A DNA stretch of 64,000 bases from Cheiracanthium punctorium (lineage: Eukaryota; Arthropoda; Arachnida; Araneae; Cheiracanthiidae). Location: contig JAWZYV010012243.1 of assembly GCA_038373885.1 (NCBI GenBank), forward strand, positions 124,001 through 188,000, read 5' to 3'. Shown here in pieces: positions 44,460 to 57,263 of this stretch (position 1 is its first letter; each line of letters opens with the position of its first letter). The notes below the pieces were generated by a model, which was given only the letters and a program-made list of their open reading frames with translations, was not told the origin of the DNA and made no database searches. A program made the position numbers and the translations under genes.

Positions 44460-47400
44460 CCAGCAAACACACTACTGCCCGCAAAATGACGGCCGGGTAC
44501 CCGTCGTGCAGCAAAGTGCCGTATACTGGGAGCAAGGTAGATTGCCAGTGTCTGAAAGTGCATATGCGCCAGTACATAACTAGTAACGGCAAACTGCCAT
44601 GTGTCTATGACATGTACAGAAAAGTTAACGGCGTGGTACTGCTTAAAATATACCGGGCCAGCACTATTTGGCAGTAATGGGCCTGTATATATTTCGTAGT
44701 GTTGGCATAAAATTTCGTTATTTTAATTAAATAATATTGCTTCATACTGTGTAGAAGTGTTAGGGGATATAAGTTCCGGGCACCCTAAGGCAGGGTCACT
44801 GCAAAAAAAAATTTTTTGAGGGGGGTGGTGTAAGGGGAGAAGTTCATATTGTGTTTTCAAATATTTTAGTACTAAAAACTAAAATAATACAAACGAGTTC
44901 AGTATGCTATAAAAATGTTTACTACACCGACAGTGGAACCTCCACTCTGTATATGACAGTATATAACCCCCACTATGTACAGAATTATGAATTTTAATCT
45001 TAAAATTTTTATAATTATATTAATTTTTTACAATTTTGCTAAACTTTTCCTGAAAATCATATTTGGAGACTTTTTTCTTCGTTAAGCCCCTTTTAAAATC
45101 TACCGAATTAGGGTGCAGAAATATGTAAGAGAGTATTACACGAAGTCCAGTCAGGATTTAATTTGCATGAGAGCTCAGCTCCTGTAGTCTTTTTTTTTTT
45201 CAGAGAATTTTAGATTAAATTAAAATTTTTAATAGCCTACATAATTGCTTCTATTGATATTTTTTATTATATTAAATATAGCAGTGATAAAACAAAAGAT
45301 TACTTAAATTTTAAATATAAATTAGGTAATTAATGCTCAAATTTACAATAAAACAAATTAGAGCTCCTGCAATTATTTTGTTAGAAATTCAGCAATGAAC
45401 CAATATTTACATGTAATAGTCGAACATAAAAAGTACGGAATGGGGAAACATATTTTAGGAATTTTATTTTATTTCTTTCTATCTGTTTCGATTACTCTCG
45501 AATCAAATGTTTTATAACCGCACCCTTTTACGGCCCTCAAGTATGATACTATAGCAGCAAGAGGTCAATATAGCTACCGAGGGTCAACTTATTTCTCATG
45601 GCTGCGAGGTAAGCAAGAATCGAACTGTTATCGTGGATTTGGCTATATTAATTCAGATTATTTATACGAAGTACAAATGAATTTTTTATGCGTATGAAGA
45701 AAGAAAATAAAAACTTGCCTGTCTATTTTAATCTGATATGTGCAAGATAGCCTATATATATATAATTCACATAAAATATTTCTAAAACGTGAAGTTAATA
45801 TTAGTGTGTGTGTAGGGGGGGGGGGTTAGCTGATTTGAAAATTGGCGAATTTTATTAAAACGGAAGTGGCGAGTTTTCGTGTCCAATAAGTATAGTAACC
45901 CTTCTTCTGATGAAAGAAGACATGATTGATGTGTCTTTGTGTTTTCTTTTGATGTGCCATTTCGTTTCGCAAATCTTGAAACGTTGAGCGGGAGGCCAGC
46001 TTACATCTGGAAATACGTATGAAGTACGCTTTTTAGGATACAAAGTTTTTCCGGTCGTTGTTGTAGACTTTCGAGAAGGTTATTGCTATAGACTAGTGAG
46101 ATATCTCTGTTAGGAGCAATAATAATTATAATAAGATTTGCTTCTGCAGTGATATCTTGCTGGTTATGATACAGAAAGAAGATTTTACGGTTGGATTTAA
46201 CAGTTTTTAAACAGTCGGGAAAATATTACAGGTAAATTTTTACTTTTACTGTTTTTAATGTACAATGGACTTTTGCAACTAATTTCAAGATTAGGCGACT
46301 TTTTGAACCAAAAAAACGTCATTTTCATACTATTTTCATGTTTTGGCTACTTGTACCTTACTCCAGCGGCTAATTTGAAAATCTGGTGTTGGTTTTTGTC
46401 AACTCCCCTTTTTTTAAAAGTTGCTATTGAGCTTTCAGCAAACATTCTAATCTGTTTTTTTAATCGTGCTATAAAAATAAATGTATTATATGTTCTGTTA
46501 TATATATATATATGAAATTTTTAAATTTATCATTTTATTCAATCCTTCTTAAATTAAGCTAAATTAAGCATGTTTCTTTCTTAACTACAAAATCATTCAA
46601 AAATGTTACTATTTTGGGAACTAAAATTGAGAAAATGGCTACTAAACTGGTGACTTTTTTTAAGTCAGTGATGTTACTAATGATACTTATTTTAGTGTAT
46701 AAAAGTACTTTTCTCCATAAAATTTGAATCATGTAGTATACAACAGATATAGATACAGAAAATGTCTTTTCAGAATAGCTAACATTTAATAAATAATTTG
46801 ATCTAAGCAAAATGTAGAATAAAGCGAAATGTTACCCTAAAGTTATGTGTGTAACCATAGTACAATTTTATTTATTATTACTTCCTGTAAGATTTTGATT
46901 AGTACATACACACATATATATTTATCAACCATAAAGTATTATAACTCATTTATAAAATCTCTGAAATATTGAAATTAAACTGTTTATAAACAATTTTATG
47001 TTGGTTCTGAAATGTGTTACCGCCTCTCTCATAAAAAAATCGTTTGCGACTGCAAATTTGTAAGAAAATTGCAGTTTATGAAAACTCCACACAATTCCCT
47101 TAATAATAGGCGCACATAATTTGCAAACGATTCACAACGTATTTTGCTGTTTTTCTATCTTTCATTTATGTTGTTTTTTATCTTTCAAAATGTTACCCTT
47201 AAGGAATGTTTTTTTTTCTTTTTGCGGGGTGGGGGTGGGGGTTGATGAATAAGCCCCCTACCCGAATCCGCCACTGGCTCGTATTTTAATTATGGCAGCA
47301 TTACTGTAAATAGGCACTAATCCAGTACCGTGCCATTATATTGTAGTCACTGTTAAGGTACCACGCCAGTGCCTTTATTTTTAATAATAGCCGGCACCCG

Positions 47401-47638
47401 GCCGTTTCATTTTGGGCAATATAAACTTAATGGGCCAGTGCCTTTATTGTGAGTAACGGCCGGCACATGCAGTATGCCAGCAGAGTGCCGTTGCCTTCCC
47501 GGGCTTCTGGCAAGGTACTTCTCGGGTGACCACTTTTGGTACGATTCAGTTACTTTTTGCAGTGCCGGGCCGGTGCTGGACGTAAAAGCAGAAAGGCACT
47601 GGCAAGGTACTCCGCCAGCAGGTGTGTGTTTGCTGGGC
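44460..47638. mobile_element. 3.2-kb DNA element with CCCAGCAAACAC ends
   Basis: CCCAGCAAACACAC at the left and its complement GTGTGTTTGCTGGG at the right, each continuing inward for about 250-300 bp of GC-rich, partly inverted and partly tandem sequence (GGCACTGGC and GGTACC motifs). The middle, 44800-47300, is AT-rich with no recognisable transposase. The superfamily and target duplication could not be settled. Confidence 0.5.
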
Positions 47639-47639
47639 A

Positions 47640-48616
47640 GATATGCCCCTGTAATAAAGTTTTTTTCCCTCGGAGGAATATTTTGTGGTTACTTTTCATA
47701 ATCGGTAATGTGTTTTTTTAATACAGTCCAATGAAATTTGGTTACTTTCTCATGCTTTAATAAATTAGTGTAAACTTTCCCATCTAGTGACTCTTAAGTA
47801 TTTCAGGGAAACCGCCAAAAGTCGAACATTTTCTGTTCCCTCAAAAAGTGCCCAACTTATAGAGGTATACTTCAATATTATGGTTACATTCTATTAATTA
47901 GAAAAGTGCCCAAGTTATGAAGCTGGAAATTTGTAAAGTTTCACTGTACTGTTTTAAAAATTAGATTTAATGATTAAATAGAAGTCCGCATAAGAATTTT
48001 CATCTTATTCTAATATCAGTAAAGTTTACACTTAAGAAATTTGTTTAACATTAAATCATTGTAAGAGGGGAAAAAGTATATAATTTTTGCATAAAAATGC
48101 AGAAATGTTTTTTTAAATCCGCTTTTTCACTACATTACTTAAAAATTTTTAATTTAGGATTTGGATCATTTGTGTCTGGAAAATAAATGTTATTCTAACA
48201 ACATTAGCAATACTGGAGAGCAATTTTCAATTCAGTCAATTCATTCAGTCAATGTATTAACTTACGTGTGTTGATGCTTAGCATTTCAAGTTAATTCGTC
48301 AATGGATTAAATTCTGCATGTTACTACATCAGTAACAATAGAAATGGACTTATCATACTTTCGTCATTCGTCTGCATGTTGTTTAAAATATAGACCGCGA
48401 TAAATGTAATGTCTGTTGAAAAAAATTCCCAAATAAGCAACAGTAAATAATGCAAAGCATTTAATATATTTTATCCATTCTGTTTTATTGTATTTCTAAA
48501 ACAGCTTATATGTTTACAATACGAACAATTACACTATATTTTAATAATTTTTTACCTTCTTTTTTAGAAACATTATAATATCATCCAGAACTTCACAAAA
48601 TAGATAATTCTTAATA
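47640..48616. other. intergenic DNA
   Basis: No gene seen. At 47804-47950 GTGCCCAACTTATAGAG and GTGCCCAAGTTATGAAG repeat inside a possible small Tigger-type MITE (TTTCACTGTACTG on the right). Confidence 0.4.
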
Positions 48617-50957
48617 CAGTGGACTCCGATTAATGTGATCGCGGTTAATGATCGCTTATTGTTATCGAAATCACTTGGTCTCGATTTTCTCTATTCATTT
48701 GTATGTTAAAATTATCGCTTTATGTGATCATTACATCGGTTAATGTTATCAGTTTTCGAACCTCATTTTAACTGGCAAAGGAATATCCACAATGTATTCA
48801 GAAGGAACCCATTATTTTCTTTCCCTTTGCTGTTGTTTGAATTTCCCAGAATTCTCCCTCTTCCACCTATGCTTCCACCTAGGGAAATGGGGAATTAACA
48901 AAGGAGTGAGGAATTACACTTTCCTGGAATCCCCCCCCCTCCACGCACATCCTGCTGGTGATCAGTGGTTGTCAGATAACCGCTTTCTGGCCCGTTTTCA
49001 CTTGCTGAGCATTGTAATCGAAAAATTTATGGCTTTACTTATGACCAGTCGGAATGAGCCGACAAACGGTAACCCATAAAACCACACCCCTCTCATGATA
49101 GATAGACGGAACGAGAGCTTTTTTCCTGAGAACGTTTCCTTCAATACATTGTTTACCCCTGGAGTTCCCCTCAATCTTCAGCGCATATGAACTGGACATT
49201 ATCGGAACTCAGAAGGAGCGTATTCACTTTTTATGCCTTGCTCCCTTACATGCAGCTTGTCGATATGGAAGCCAGAAAGCGAACTGATTTAACGTTAAAA
49301 CAAAAGATCGAAATTTTAAATGGTTATGACAGGTTACCAAAAATGAGTCAGCGCAATGCTGCAGCGCAGTTAAACATTTCTCAGCCTTTATTGTGTAAAA
49401 TTTTGAAAAATCGTGATGAACTTACTAGAAGAGATAAACAAAATGAAAATACGGAGTGCAAACGTAATAGAGCTGGTAAAGATGAGCAAGTTGAAAAGGC
49501 TCTAAGACTTTGGTTTGAAAATGTTCGAGAACGTGATGCTCCAGTCAACGGACCCCTTATGCAACAAAAAGCAGAAAGTTTAGCTGCTCAAATGGGAAAA
49601 AAAGATTTTGTTGCAACAAATGGTTGGTTTCAGCGATGGAAGACACGCGAAAATATTGTTTACAAGAGAATTCACGACGAACAAAAAGATGCCGATAAGC
49701 CAGCAGCGGAAAATTGGCTACGAGACGAGTGGCCAAAACTAATTGCCTCATATTCACCAGAAAATGTGTACAATGCCGACGAAACAGCTTTGTATTTTAG
49801 AGCACTACCAGAACATACATACTTATTTAAGAATGAAAGCTTAAAAGGACATAAAGTCTCAAAAGAACGTATCACTGTTTTATGTTGCGTCAGTATGTCT
49901 GGAGAAAAACAGAGACTTTTAGTCATTGGGAAAAGTAAGAATCCTCGTTGTTTTAAAGGTGTTAAAAAACTTCCTGTCGACTACTATGCCAACAAGAATT
50001 CCTGGATGACAACAGTCATTTTCAATGACTGGATACGTAAGTGGGACGATAAGCTAAAACAAGATATTCTTCTCCTTGTGGACAATTGCACTGCACACGT
50101 TTTAAATGTCACTCTGAAGAATATTAATGTTGTTTTTTTACCCGCAAACACTACTTCCCTTTTGCAGCCTTGTGATCAAGGAATTATTCGTGCTTTGAAA
50201 GCATATTATCGCCACGAAATGCGGGCACGATTACTGGATGAAATAGAGTGCACACAAAATCTTAAAGCTAATGATTTGGCCAAGAAAACTAACGTTCTTG
50301 ATGCGGTGCACCTGTTAACAGCTTCCTGGAATCGAGTTTCTGCTCAAACGATCAGAAACTGCTTCGCCTACGCAGGATCTTGCGAAAAAAATGACCAGAA
50401 ATCTGAAGAAAAGATTGAAATTCCTTCGGATATGACCCCTGAAGAGTTCGAGGCATGGGTGGAAGTAGATCAAAGCATCCCAGTAGCTTCCACATTAACA
50501 GAATCTGAAGTCTGTCAGATTGCCATAGGAAAACAGACGAATGATGGAACTGATGAGTCGATGAAGAATCTGTTGATATTGAGCCACCTCCTACAAGTGC
50601 TGAAATGAGACATGCATTAAAAGTGTTGAAACGTGGAGTTCAACACCGCTCCGATGACTTTAAAAAACATTATGAATACGAACATTTTATTAATAACCTT
50701 CTAAGAAAAAATTGTAGACAAACAACCATTGATAATTTTTTTAATTATCTATACAATTCTTGTGTTTTGAAGGATAATATACTGTACATAAATATAAGGT
50801 GAGTTTTTCCATTTTATTTTGAAATTTAGTACGTGTAAATTAGAGTGGGGGGGGGGGGTAAATTTATCTAATTTTGCATATCGTTTATTGTTATCAATCG
50901 GTTATTGTTATCAAAATCACGGTGTCCCAAACTGATCACATTAAGCGGAGTCCACTG
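48617..50957 (+). mobile_element. Tigger/pogo transposon, 2.34 kb, nearly intact
   Basis: Inverted ends: CAGTGGACTCCG starts at 48617, and GCGGAGTCCACTG ends at 50957, continuing as TTAATGTGATC-type sequence. TA flanks both ends (48615-48616 and 50958-50959). TTATTGTTATC motifs repeat under both ends. It encodes the transposase at 49265-50802. It lies between the PDE gene and the lectin-like gene. Confidence 0.93.
49265..50802 (+). pseudogene. Tigger-family transposase with one frameshift near the C-terminus
   Basis: Cut-and-paste transposase of the pogo/Tigger branch. The preferred start is the ATG at 49265 (MEARKRTDLTLKQKIEIL), because homology to the CENP-B-type N-terminal helix-turn-helix begins there; the frame is open from 49187. 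It has two DNA-binding HTH regions, the second ending NGWFQRWKTRENI, then the DDE_1 core with NADETALYF, LLVDNCTAH and QPCDQGI. The acidic triad is at codons 172, 273 and 304 from this start (DD30D). The long frame stops at 50608. The family-like C-terminus (MRHALKVLKRGVQ through TTIDNFF) continues in another frame to 50802, so one base has been lost or gained near 50554-50570. Otherwise there are no stops, so the copy is young. Confidence 0.9.
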
Positions 50958-53177
50958 TAGCTTCAAATTATTATTATGTAATTTATCATAAAATGCGAAG
51001 AAATGGGCATAAAACATTTATTTGTCATCACTAATGTAACCAAAGAAAAAGCGATTGTATTTTACACATTATTTAGTGAAACTTCGTTCATTTTTCCAGA
51101 AATTTCACTCAAAATAACGAGTCAGCGAGTAGACTATTCGTTAAATACAGAGGTGAAATTACAGACACATTATGTCTAAAAATAATATCGTTGTTTCTTG
51201 AAAAAAGGGTAACAAAATATTACTAACATTCTATTGCATACTTAAAAGTTGGCTGAAGTACGTGGAACAGTCTCCAAAAAGCTATATATGGTATCTAAAA
51301 ACAATGTGTTTTTGCTTGTCTAGATATTTATAGTGGAGAGGGACTGTAAAGTTGGTAATATTGGTTTAGCCAGTCCAGCCTTGTCATGTTGCTGAAGACC
51401 TTTAATAACACTTAGTACCGTCTCTCTCTCTCTCTTTTTTTTTAAATTGTTTTATTGGTTAATCTCGGGCATTCTCATTGCGATTAGGTGTCACCAAAAG
51501 TACCACTTTTGTCTAATAATACCAAGGGATAAAAACAAAAAAGATTTATTTAAAGTGACTGGTGATGGTATACTATCCTTTAATTACCCAGAACCAATAT
51601 AGGATGGTAAAATGTTTTATAATCTGAGGAAAAACTCTAGTAATGTTTTGCTCAATTCAAAAATTTATTTTTCTTACTGGTACTTTTTTCCTTACTTAAA
51701 CGGTTTTTATACTTCAATCACAGTTTTAAAGCGTTCAGAAAAGACATATTAAGATAATTCCTGTGCTGATAAAAGTATATTCTAGTGAGATAAGTTGAGA
51801 GATTCTGAGAATATTTTCCTTTCAGTCTGGAAAAACAAAACAAACATATCATTGAGAGAATAAATTTTAACAAGTTCTCAAGACGAATATTAAATTTATA
51901 CACCTACAACAACAAAAATATTTTATACGGTGCGAGGCGGTAAATTAAACTGGAATGTATTCCATTCATGTTATCATGTATACTTTTTTGCACGCAAAGC
52001 AAAACTAGGCAAAAGAGCAAAAGCTAATACATTTCAAATTCATAAATATTTTTTTAGAGGACGAGCAAAAGACTTTTAAAAATCTTGTATTTATTTTTTT
52101 TTATTAAAAGGATTGAAAAAATTAAATACCCTCAGCTTTTCAACTTTAAAAAATGCGAAATAAATTAATGCAATACATTTGTTGCATGTGTATGTTATGC
52201 GAACAAAAATACAATTACAATGTCGACATAAAATCTGAAATAAGTTCATTACACTGTGTGCGTACTTACCTGTTTAGAAATTGTAACCAACAAACTTTAT
52301 AAAGAATACAAAACGGAAACTGCACCCAAATTTTACTACAAAAATAATATTTAGAGCACATGTACTCGGTAAACAAGTAAAATGACTTTAACATACGCTA
52401 GTATGATAAGTTCAGTTGTACAGAAAAGGTTTCATACAATCTCCCACACAAAATAAGCTATACGAATACTAAAAAAAAAAAAAAAAATGATCCTTTCATG
52501 CAACACTCAGACAAAATTAAGAGCGATGTGGTAAAAACAAAAAGCAGCATAATTTTACAAAGGAATTTTCGAAAATAAAAAGTACATTGATACACATTTT
52601 TAAAATGAATCAAAAATATAAAACGGCATGTTTTCGCTATGTGTATTTAGCATATATACACTGTAGTAAATTATATATAATAGGGTGAGACTTACCAACA
52701 TACTTACCATTTCGTCATGAATACTTAAAATATTTGGATTAAATTAAAACAACAATCATATAAAAAACTATGAAAAATATTAATAATTTTCATCAGATTT
52801 TTTTCACTCAGTAAAACATGTTTTTAACTGAAAATTTAAAGGATATTACAAAATAAAGGCAGTAGAATACTATGAGTTACGCAATTAAAGAACAGTGCAT
52901 GAAAGAGCAAGCATTAAAAGGATCATTAAAAAAACTTTTTGAAACTGAAAATTACGAAAACTAGTAAAAATCACGAAACGGGTAGATTTTCAAATTTTTA
53001 ATACATTTCTTTTCAATACTTTTCTGCATATTTGTGCAAAATTTCAAACCTATCGCTCTATTCACACTCAAAAATTATTTTTTCAATTCACAGAAATTTT
53101 ACTGTCCGCTGTCCTGCCGGTATATCCCCGTTATTCGATAATACTCTCGTTTCTTTTTTTCTCTCGTCCACTGAAAA
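50958..53177. other. intergenic DNA
   Basis: No gene recognised on either strand. Low-complexity runs at 51421-51445 and 52470-52487. Confidence 0.45.
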
Positions 53178-53343
53178 AACTTCTTAGCGAATTTTTTCCC
53201 CCTTCTTCAGATATCAGGAAGAAGAATTCGCGCAAATTTACGTTTCCATGGTTTACTAAAATTACTCGTTGAAAAATGACGGATAAATTGGTGTATAAAG
53301 ACGATTTTTTCAGAGAAGGTTCTTATAAGAGTACACGTTGAAT

Positions 53344-53374
<31 letters not shown>

Positions 53375-54080
53375 CACATACGTTCACTTTTATTTTTATA
53401 GATATAAAATACTTTTTTAATTCTATATACTAAATTTACTACGCCTTATGTTGCAAATAATAGGATTTTCAATTTAATAATACACACTCCGCTCCAGAAA
53501 AAAAAAGTGCGCGAATAAGATTAAAGTCTGAAAAATTAGTAATAATACAAATTAGATTTTTTCTTTAAGTTTGTATTATATTGTTTGTTCAGACGTACAT
53601 CTTCCGTGGCTGAGGTGGAACTACAAATGACTCTGTTCACGGTGATGTCACTATTACGATTCCGTCTATTTAAACGACAATAAATATTTGTCAATCTTAA
53701 GTAATGACTTCATGATTACTTTTCTGTGATTGGGTATGATTTGGTTCGCCGCATAGGTCGCATTCTGGTTACAGAGCTATTACAATTTTAAGAAATAAGC
53801 ATACATACTATCTAACAGACAGCAAAACATAAAAATGAAAAAAAAAAATCGTATTTTTTGCTGTCTTCTGGATGGTACGGTTATTAAGTACTGATGAAGA
53901 TAGCACCCTTTTGTTGCTTCCGAAACGCGTATCACTGTCAGAAAAATTCATCTTTATACACCAATTTATTCTTCATTTTTAAACGAATAATTTCCGTACT
54001 CCTTGGGAGCGTAATATTTCCATGAATCCTTCCCGAAAATCTGAAGAAGAGGAAAAAATTTAGTTAATTCTTCCCTTTTT
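53178..54080. mobile_element. inverted-repeat element with arms of about 150 bp
   Basis: Arm 53178-53330 is the imperfect reverse complement of 53925-54080 (shared AAATTGGTGTATAAAGA, TTCTTCAGAT and AATTTTTTCC blocks). The 600-bp loop contains a (TA)n tract (53350-53374) and an AGAAAAAAAAAGTGCGCG motif. No transposase. It could be a foldback element or two opposed copies of one repeat. Confidence 0.55.
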
Positions 54081-54246
54081 TGACGACAACTGGCTGTGCA
54101 CGCACAGCCAGTTGTCGTCAAAGGGTCTCTAGATCTGTGGCACGCGATGAACGTTTCGATCGTCCGCCATCTTGCTGGTAGTTCAGTCGAGCGATGGCAA
54201 CGGCTGCCTTTTTTTCAACATTGAGAAAGGGTTGCGCCTCAAAGGG
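54079..54246. mobile_element. partial second copy of the palindromic piggyBac-type MITE
   Basis: Reverse-strand copy of 30132-30300: shares GCAGCCGTTGCCATCGCTC, GCAAGATGGCGGACGATCGA and CACAGATCTAGAGACCC. Its outer end AAAGGG abuts TTAA at 54247-54250. A 21-bp hairpin with a 2-base loop (54079-54099 with 54102-54122) replaces the 30-bp palindrome. The far half is missing. Confidence 0.75.
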
Positions 54247-54289
54247 TTAAACTAGCCCTAGCTACGGGCCTGCAGTACAGCGATATGGG

Positions 54290-54690
54290 AATGAGGGCCT
54301 TAAAGGCTGTGAGAGGTTTTTCCTAGGTTTTGCAGGCTCGGACTTCCTTTTTATGGACAATAACGTGAGGCCACCCAGATTTCCTATTGTTGATGGTTTT
54401 CTTGATGAATAAAATACTTGGTGCATGAAATGGCCTGTGTAATCTCCAGATCTCAGTACTATAGAACATGTTCAGGATTGTCTAGGAAATCGTGTTGCTC
54501 TAAGTTAACGCTCCTTTCACGACCTGACAGGTGTTAAAAGCCTCGCTTTAAGAAAAATAGGATTTATGAGTGGATTTATGGCAACAAACGTTTCTCGGCG
54601 TTCTTATTAACAGTATGACGGCTCGCTGTGAAGCTTGTATAGCAATGCACGGCGGCCACCTCCATATTAGATGGACTTTTCCACAAATAA
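54290..54690 (+). pseudogene. Tc1-like transposase C-terminal relic
   Basis: Successive readings FLFMDNNVRPPRFPIVDGFL, MKWPV-stop-SPDLSTIEHVQ and MTARCEACIAMHGGH follow the order of the second and third catalytic blocks and the C-terminus of Tc1 transposases. Several stops interrupt it. The N-terminal half is not seen. Confidence 0.75.
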
Positions 54691-55000
54691 GATGGACCGT
54701 GATTTGATCGTTTTTTATTTAACCTGTATATTAATCCATTTGTGTTCAGATATTTTTGCGACTTTCTTCGATTTTTGCTAATACCAGCAATAATAGGTAA
54801 ATTTCTGATGTCAACTTCTTGAACAAGGCATGATCTCTTTAAATGATTATGTATAAAAACTGAAATGTCAACATCCTACTTGGTCATCCTACTAATATTA
54901 TAAATGTCAATGTTTGTATGTATGTTTATTACTCTTTCAAGCTGAAACGGTTCGACGGATTTGGATGAAGTTTGGAATAAAGACAGTTAAAGTCTTGGAT

Positions 55001-55165
55001 CAGGGGCGTAGCCAAGGCGGGGGGTTTAGGGGGATCATAACCCCCCATGAGAAATATTTGCTATACAAAATGTATATTCTTCACTACATTATCACACACA
55101 CGTATACATATATATGAGTTGTAGTAGTCGTAACCCCCCATGAAAAATTTCTGGCTACGCCCCTG
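55001..55165. mobile_element. hAT-type MITE, 165 bp
   Basis: Ends CAGGGGCGTAGCCA and TGGCTACGCCCCTG; flanks TCTTGGAT and TCCTGGAT form an 8-bp target duplication with one mismatch. The same family as 61597-61763. Confidence 0.85.
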
Positions 55166-55907
55166 TCCTGGATTAACATATAGGCTACTTTTTATCTCTC
55201 AAAAAAAAAACCACTGTTCCTATAATATACAAAAAGCTATCTTTTATCAAAAATAAATAAATAATACAATTGAGTTTTTATTTTACAGAGCAGTCGACAG
55301 ATGGCGCAAACTTATGAAATACACAGTTTTTAAAAAATAAATTCATGGTTTCGTCTGCTATGCCTGGATAAAGAATACACTTGAATAAGTTTTTCCTTCT
55401 GACGTGGATTTATAAGCGGACTTCGGGCGAAGCACACAAATCCGAAATACATGTTACACAAACAAACAAATTAAAAACAAGTTTTTAAAACTTTCATTCA
55501 GTTCGAATTACTAGTGCATTAAGATGATTACAAAAAGTACTTGTGCATTTTCTGCACATTTTTTCCCATTCTATTTCTATTGTATTACATCCAGAAAAAA
55601 GGATGTTAGAAATATCAATTTTAATTTTGTTTAATCACACTCATGAATAATGATGAACTTTCCAACTTAATGAATCAGGAAAGAAAATAGGGAAAAGGCA
55701 TGGATTATGAAACGCTTTTAATATATAGTATTTTAATGCGTATTTAAAATCGGAAAGTGTTTCAGATTTTCTTACATTTTTTTTTTTTTCCTTTCCGTTT
55801 TTTGATAACGGCAAATATATCTAAAAGCTCTTCAAAATTAATATAGGACGAAAATAATTTGTACCTTTCTGTAGGTTTTTATCACTAAACAATCTTATTT
55901 TTGTAAC
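55166..55907. other. intergenic DNA
   Basis: No gene or repeat recognised. Confidence 0.4.
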
Positions 55908-56059
55908 CTGGTGCGGCCCGACACGGTAAGCAAGGTAAGCATTGCTTCGGGGCGCCGGCTTTGAAGGGGCGTCATTTCGAGCTCAAAAACTAAGTACAGC
56001 ATAAAAGGGGCGTCTTTTTACGTTAGTAGGGGGCGCCACTTACCGTAGGGCCGCCCCTG
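55908..56059. mobile_element. hAT-type MITE, 152 bp
   Basis: Ends CTGGTGCGGCCC and GGGCCGCCCCTG with CGGTAAG/CTTACCG inside; TTTGTAAC directly outside both ends is a perfect 8-bp target duplication. Confidence 0.8.
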
Positions 56060-56830
56060 TTTGTAACTATCTTAATTTTGAATTCTATTTAGAATCTGAG
56101 AGATTTCAGTGTCAAGGAAGCCGGTGAGAAACAGGATTCTTTCCGAACGAGATTTATTAAGATGGCAAACCAACTGGTTGCCAGAGGCGGATAGTGTTAA
56201 AATAGTTCGTGGAGTTGAGGTTCAATACTCCTAAATAAAGAAAAAAAATGCTAGGAAAAATATATAACGTTTTCAGCTGATAGAGAAAATGCTGTCACGT
56301 AAAAGGAACACTAGGCATAAGTGTGCTAACTAACAATTCACCTTTTTTTATACTATTATGTTGCTATATGCTTTTTACTGTGAAAATATACGCAAAAATT
56401 TGCTACTATAATCTGAATATTTCTTCAGTTATCACAGATTTTGGTACCTTAATTTTGGGCACCATTATAGTATTGTAATAGCAAAAACTTCCTCAACTTC
56501 ACTATAGTATTTTAGGTATACACACTATAGTATTTACAGTATTTAGAAAAACTTCGGCTAACTCCGTGCTTCAATAATGTATATAAAAGTGCATGATTTT
56601 TTACAACTCATTTATTAAACACAAATTTTTGGTATGTTTCCAAAGTATATTTTAAAAGAAGCTTCGTTCCGCTCAACTTTTATTTCTAAAAAAAAAAATA
56701 TCACAAAATGAAAATAACGTTCTTTTAAAAAAAAATTACTGCCCCAATTGCAAGAAAATTCAATTTTTAATACTTCTATTTTTTTTCGTTTGGTACAGTG
56801 TTTACTCTCTTTTAATCATGAGTTCGGGTT
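56060..56830. other. intergenic DNA
   Basis: AT-rich, with no gene seen. Confidence 0.4.
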
Positions 56831-57120
56831 TATCCATTTGCCAGGAGAGGACAGCTCACATCACTGAAAGTGTCGCTTAGAGCTTCGGACGTCCTTCCCG
56901 GAGTTTCCCGCCACAATTTTGATCCTCATCAGAAGGTGGAGGACTTCTGAATACTGGCACCCCTCGGAAACTGCTAGAGACCGCTGTCAGGACTTCCAGA
57001 ACCTTTGATTTAACGTGCACGTACACCGCACGTACACGGGTGTCTTTAGTGGTACTCCGGTATCGAACCCGCATACTTCCGATTACGATTCCAACACCTT
57101 AACCACTGGGCTAGCATGAT
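56830..57120 (-). repeat. tRNA-derived SINE
   Basis: On the minus strand an A box (TAGCCCAGTGGTTAAGG, around 57113-57097) is followed by an exact B box GGTTCGATACC (57069-57059), then a GC-rich body to about 56830. The arrangement is a tRNA-derived SINE. It is too long to be a tRNA, and no CCA-side acceptor stem is visible. Confidence 0.75.
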
Positions 57121-57263
57121 TCACGAGTTCGTGTAGTAGTTATTTTTGTTTAAATTAATCAAAAGTGAGATATGTATTCTGGCTCTACTAGATAAGCAAA
57201 TTTTTGAAACAAGCGAGTTGGCTTTAATAACTTTCAACTGTAATTGCCGAAATAATAATAATA

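Noticed and set aside
53589..53632. Possible last exon of the lectin-like gene on the minus strand (phase-compatible, reading ESFVVPPQPRKMYV then stop)
   Set aside because: The acceptor has no pyrimidine tract, the piece lies in the loop of an inverted-repeat element, and nothing else supports it.
57059..57116. tRNA gene on the minus strand
   Set aside because: The A and B boxes are good, but no acceptor stem closes and a 200-bp body follows, which fits a SINE.
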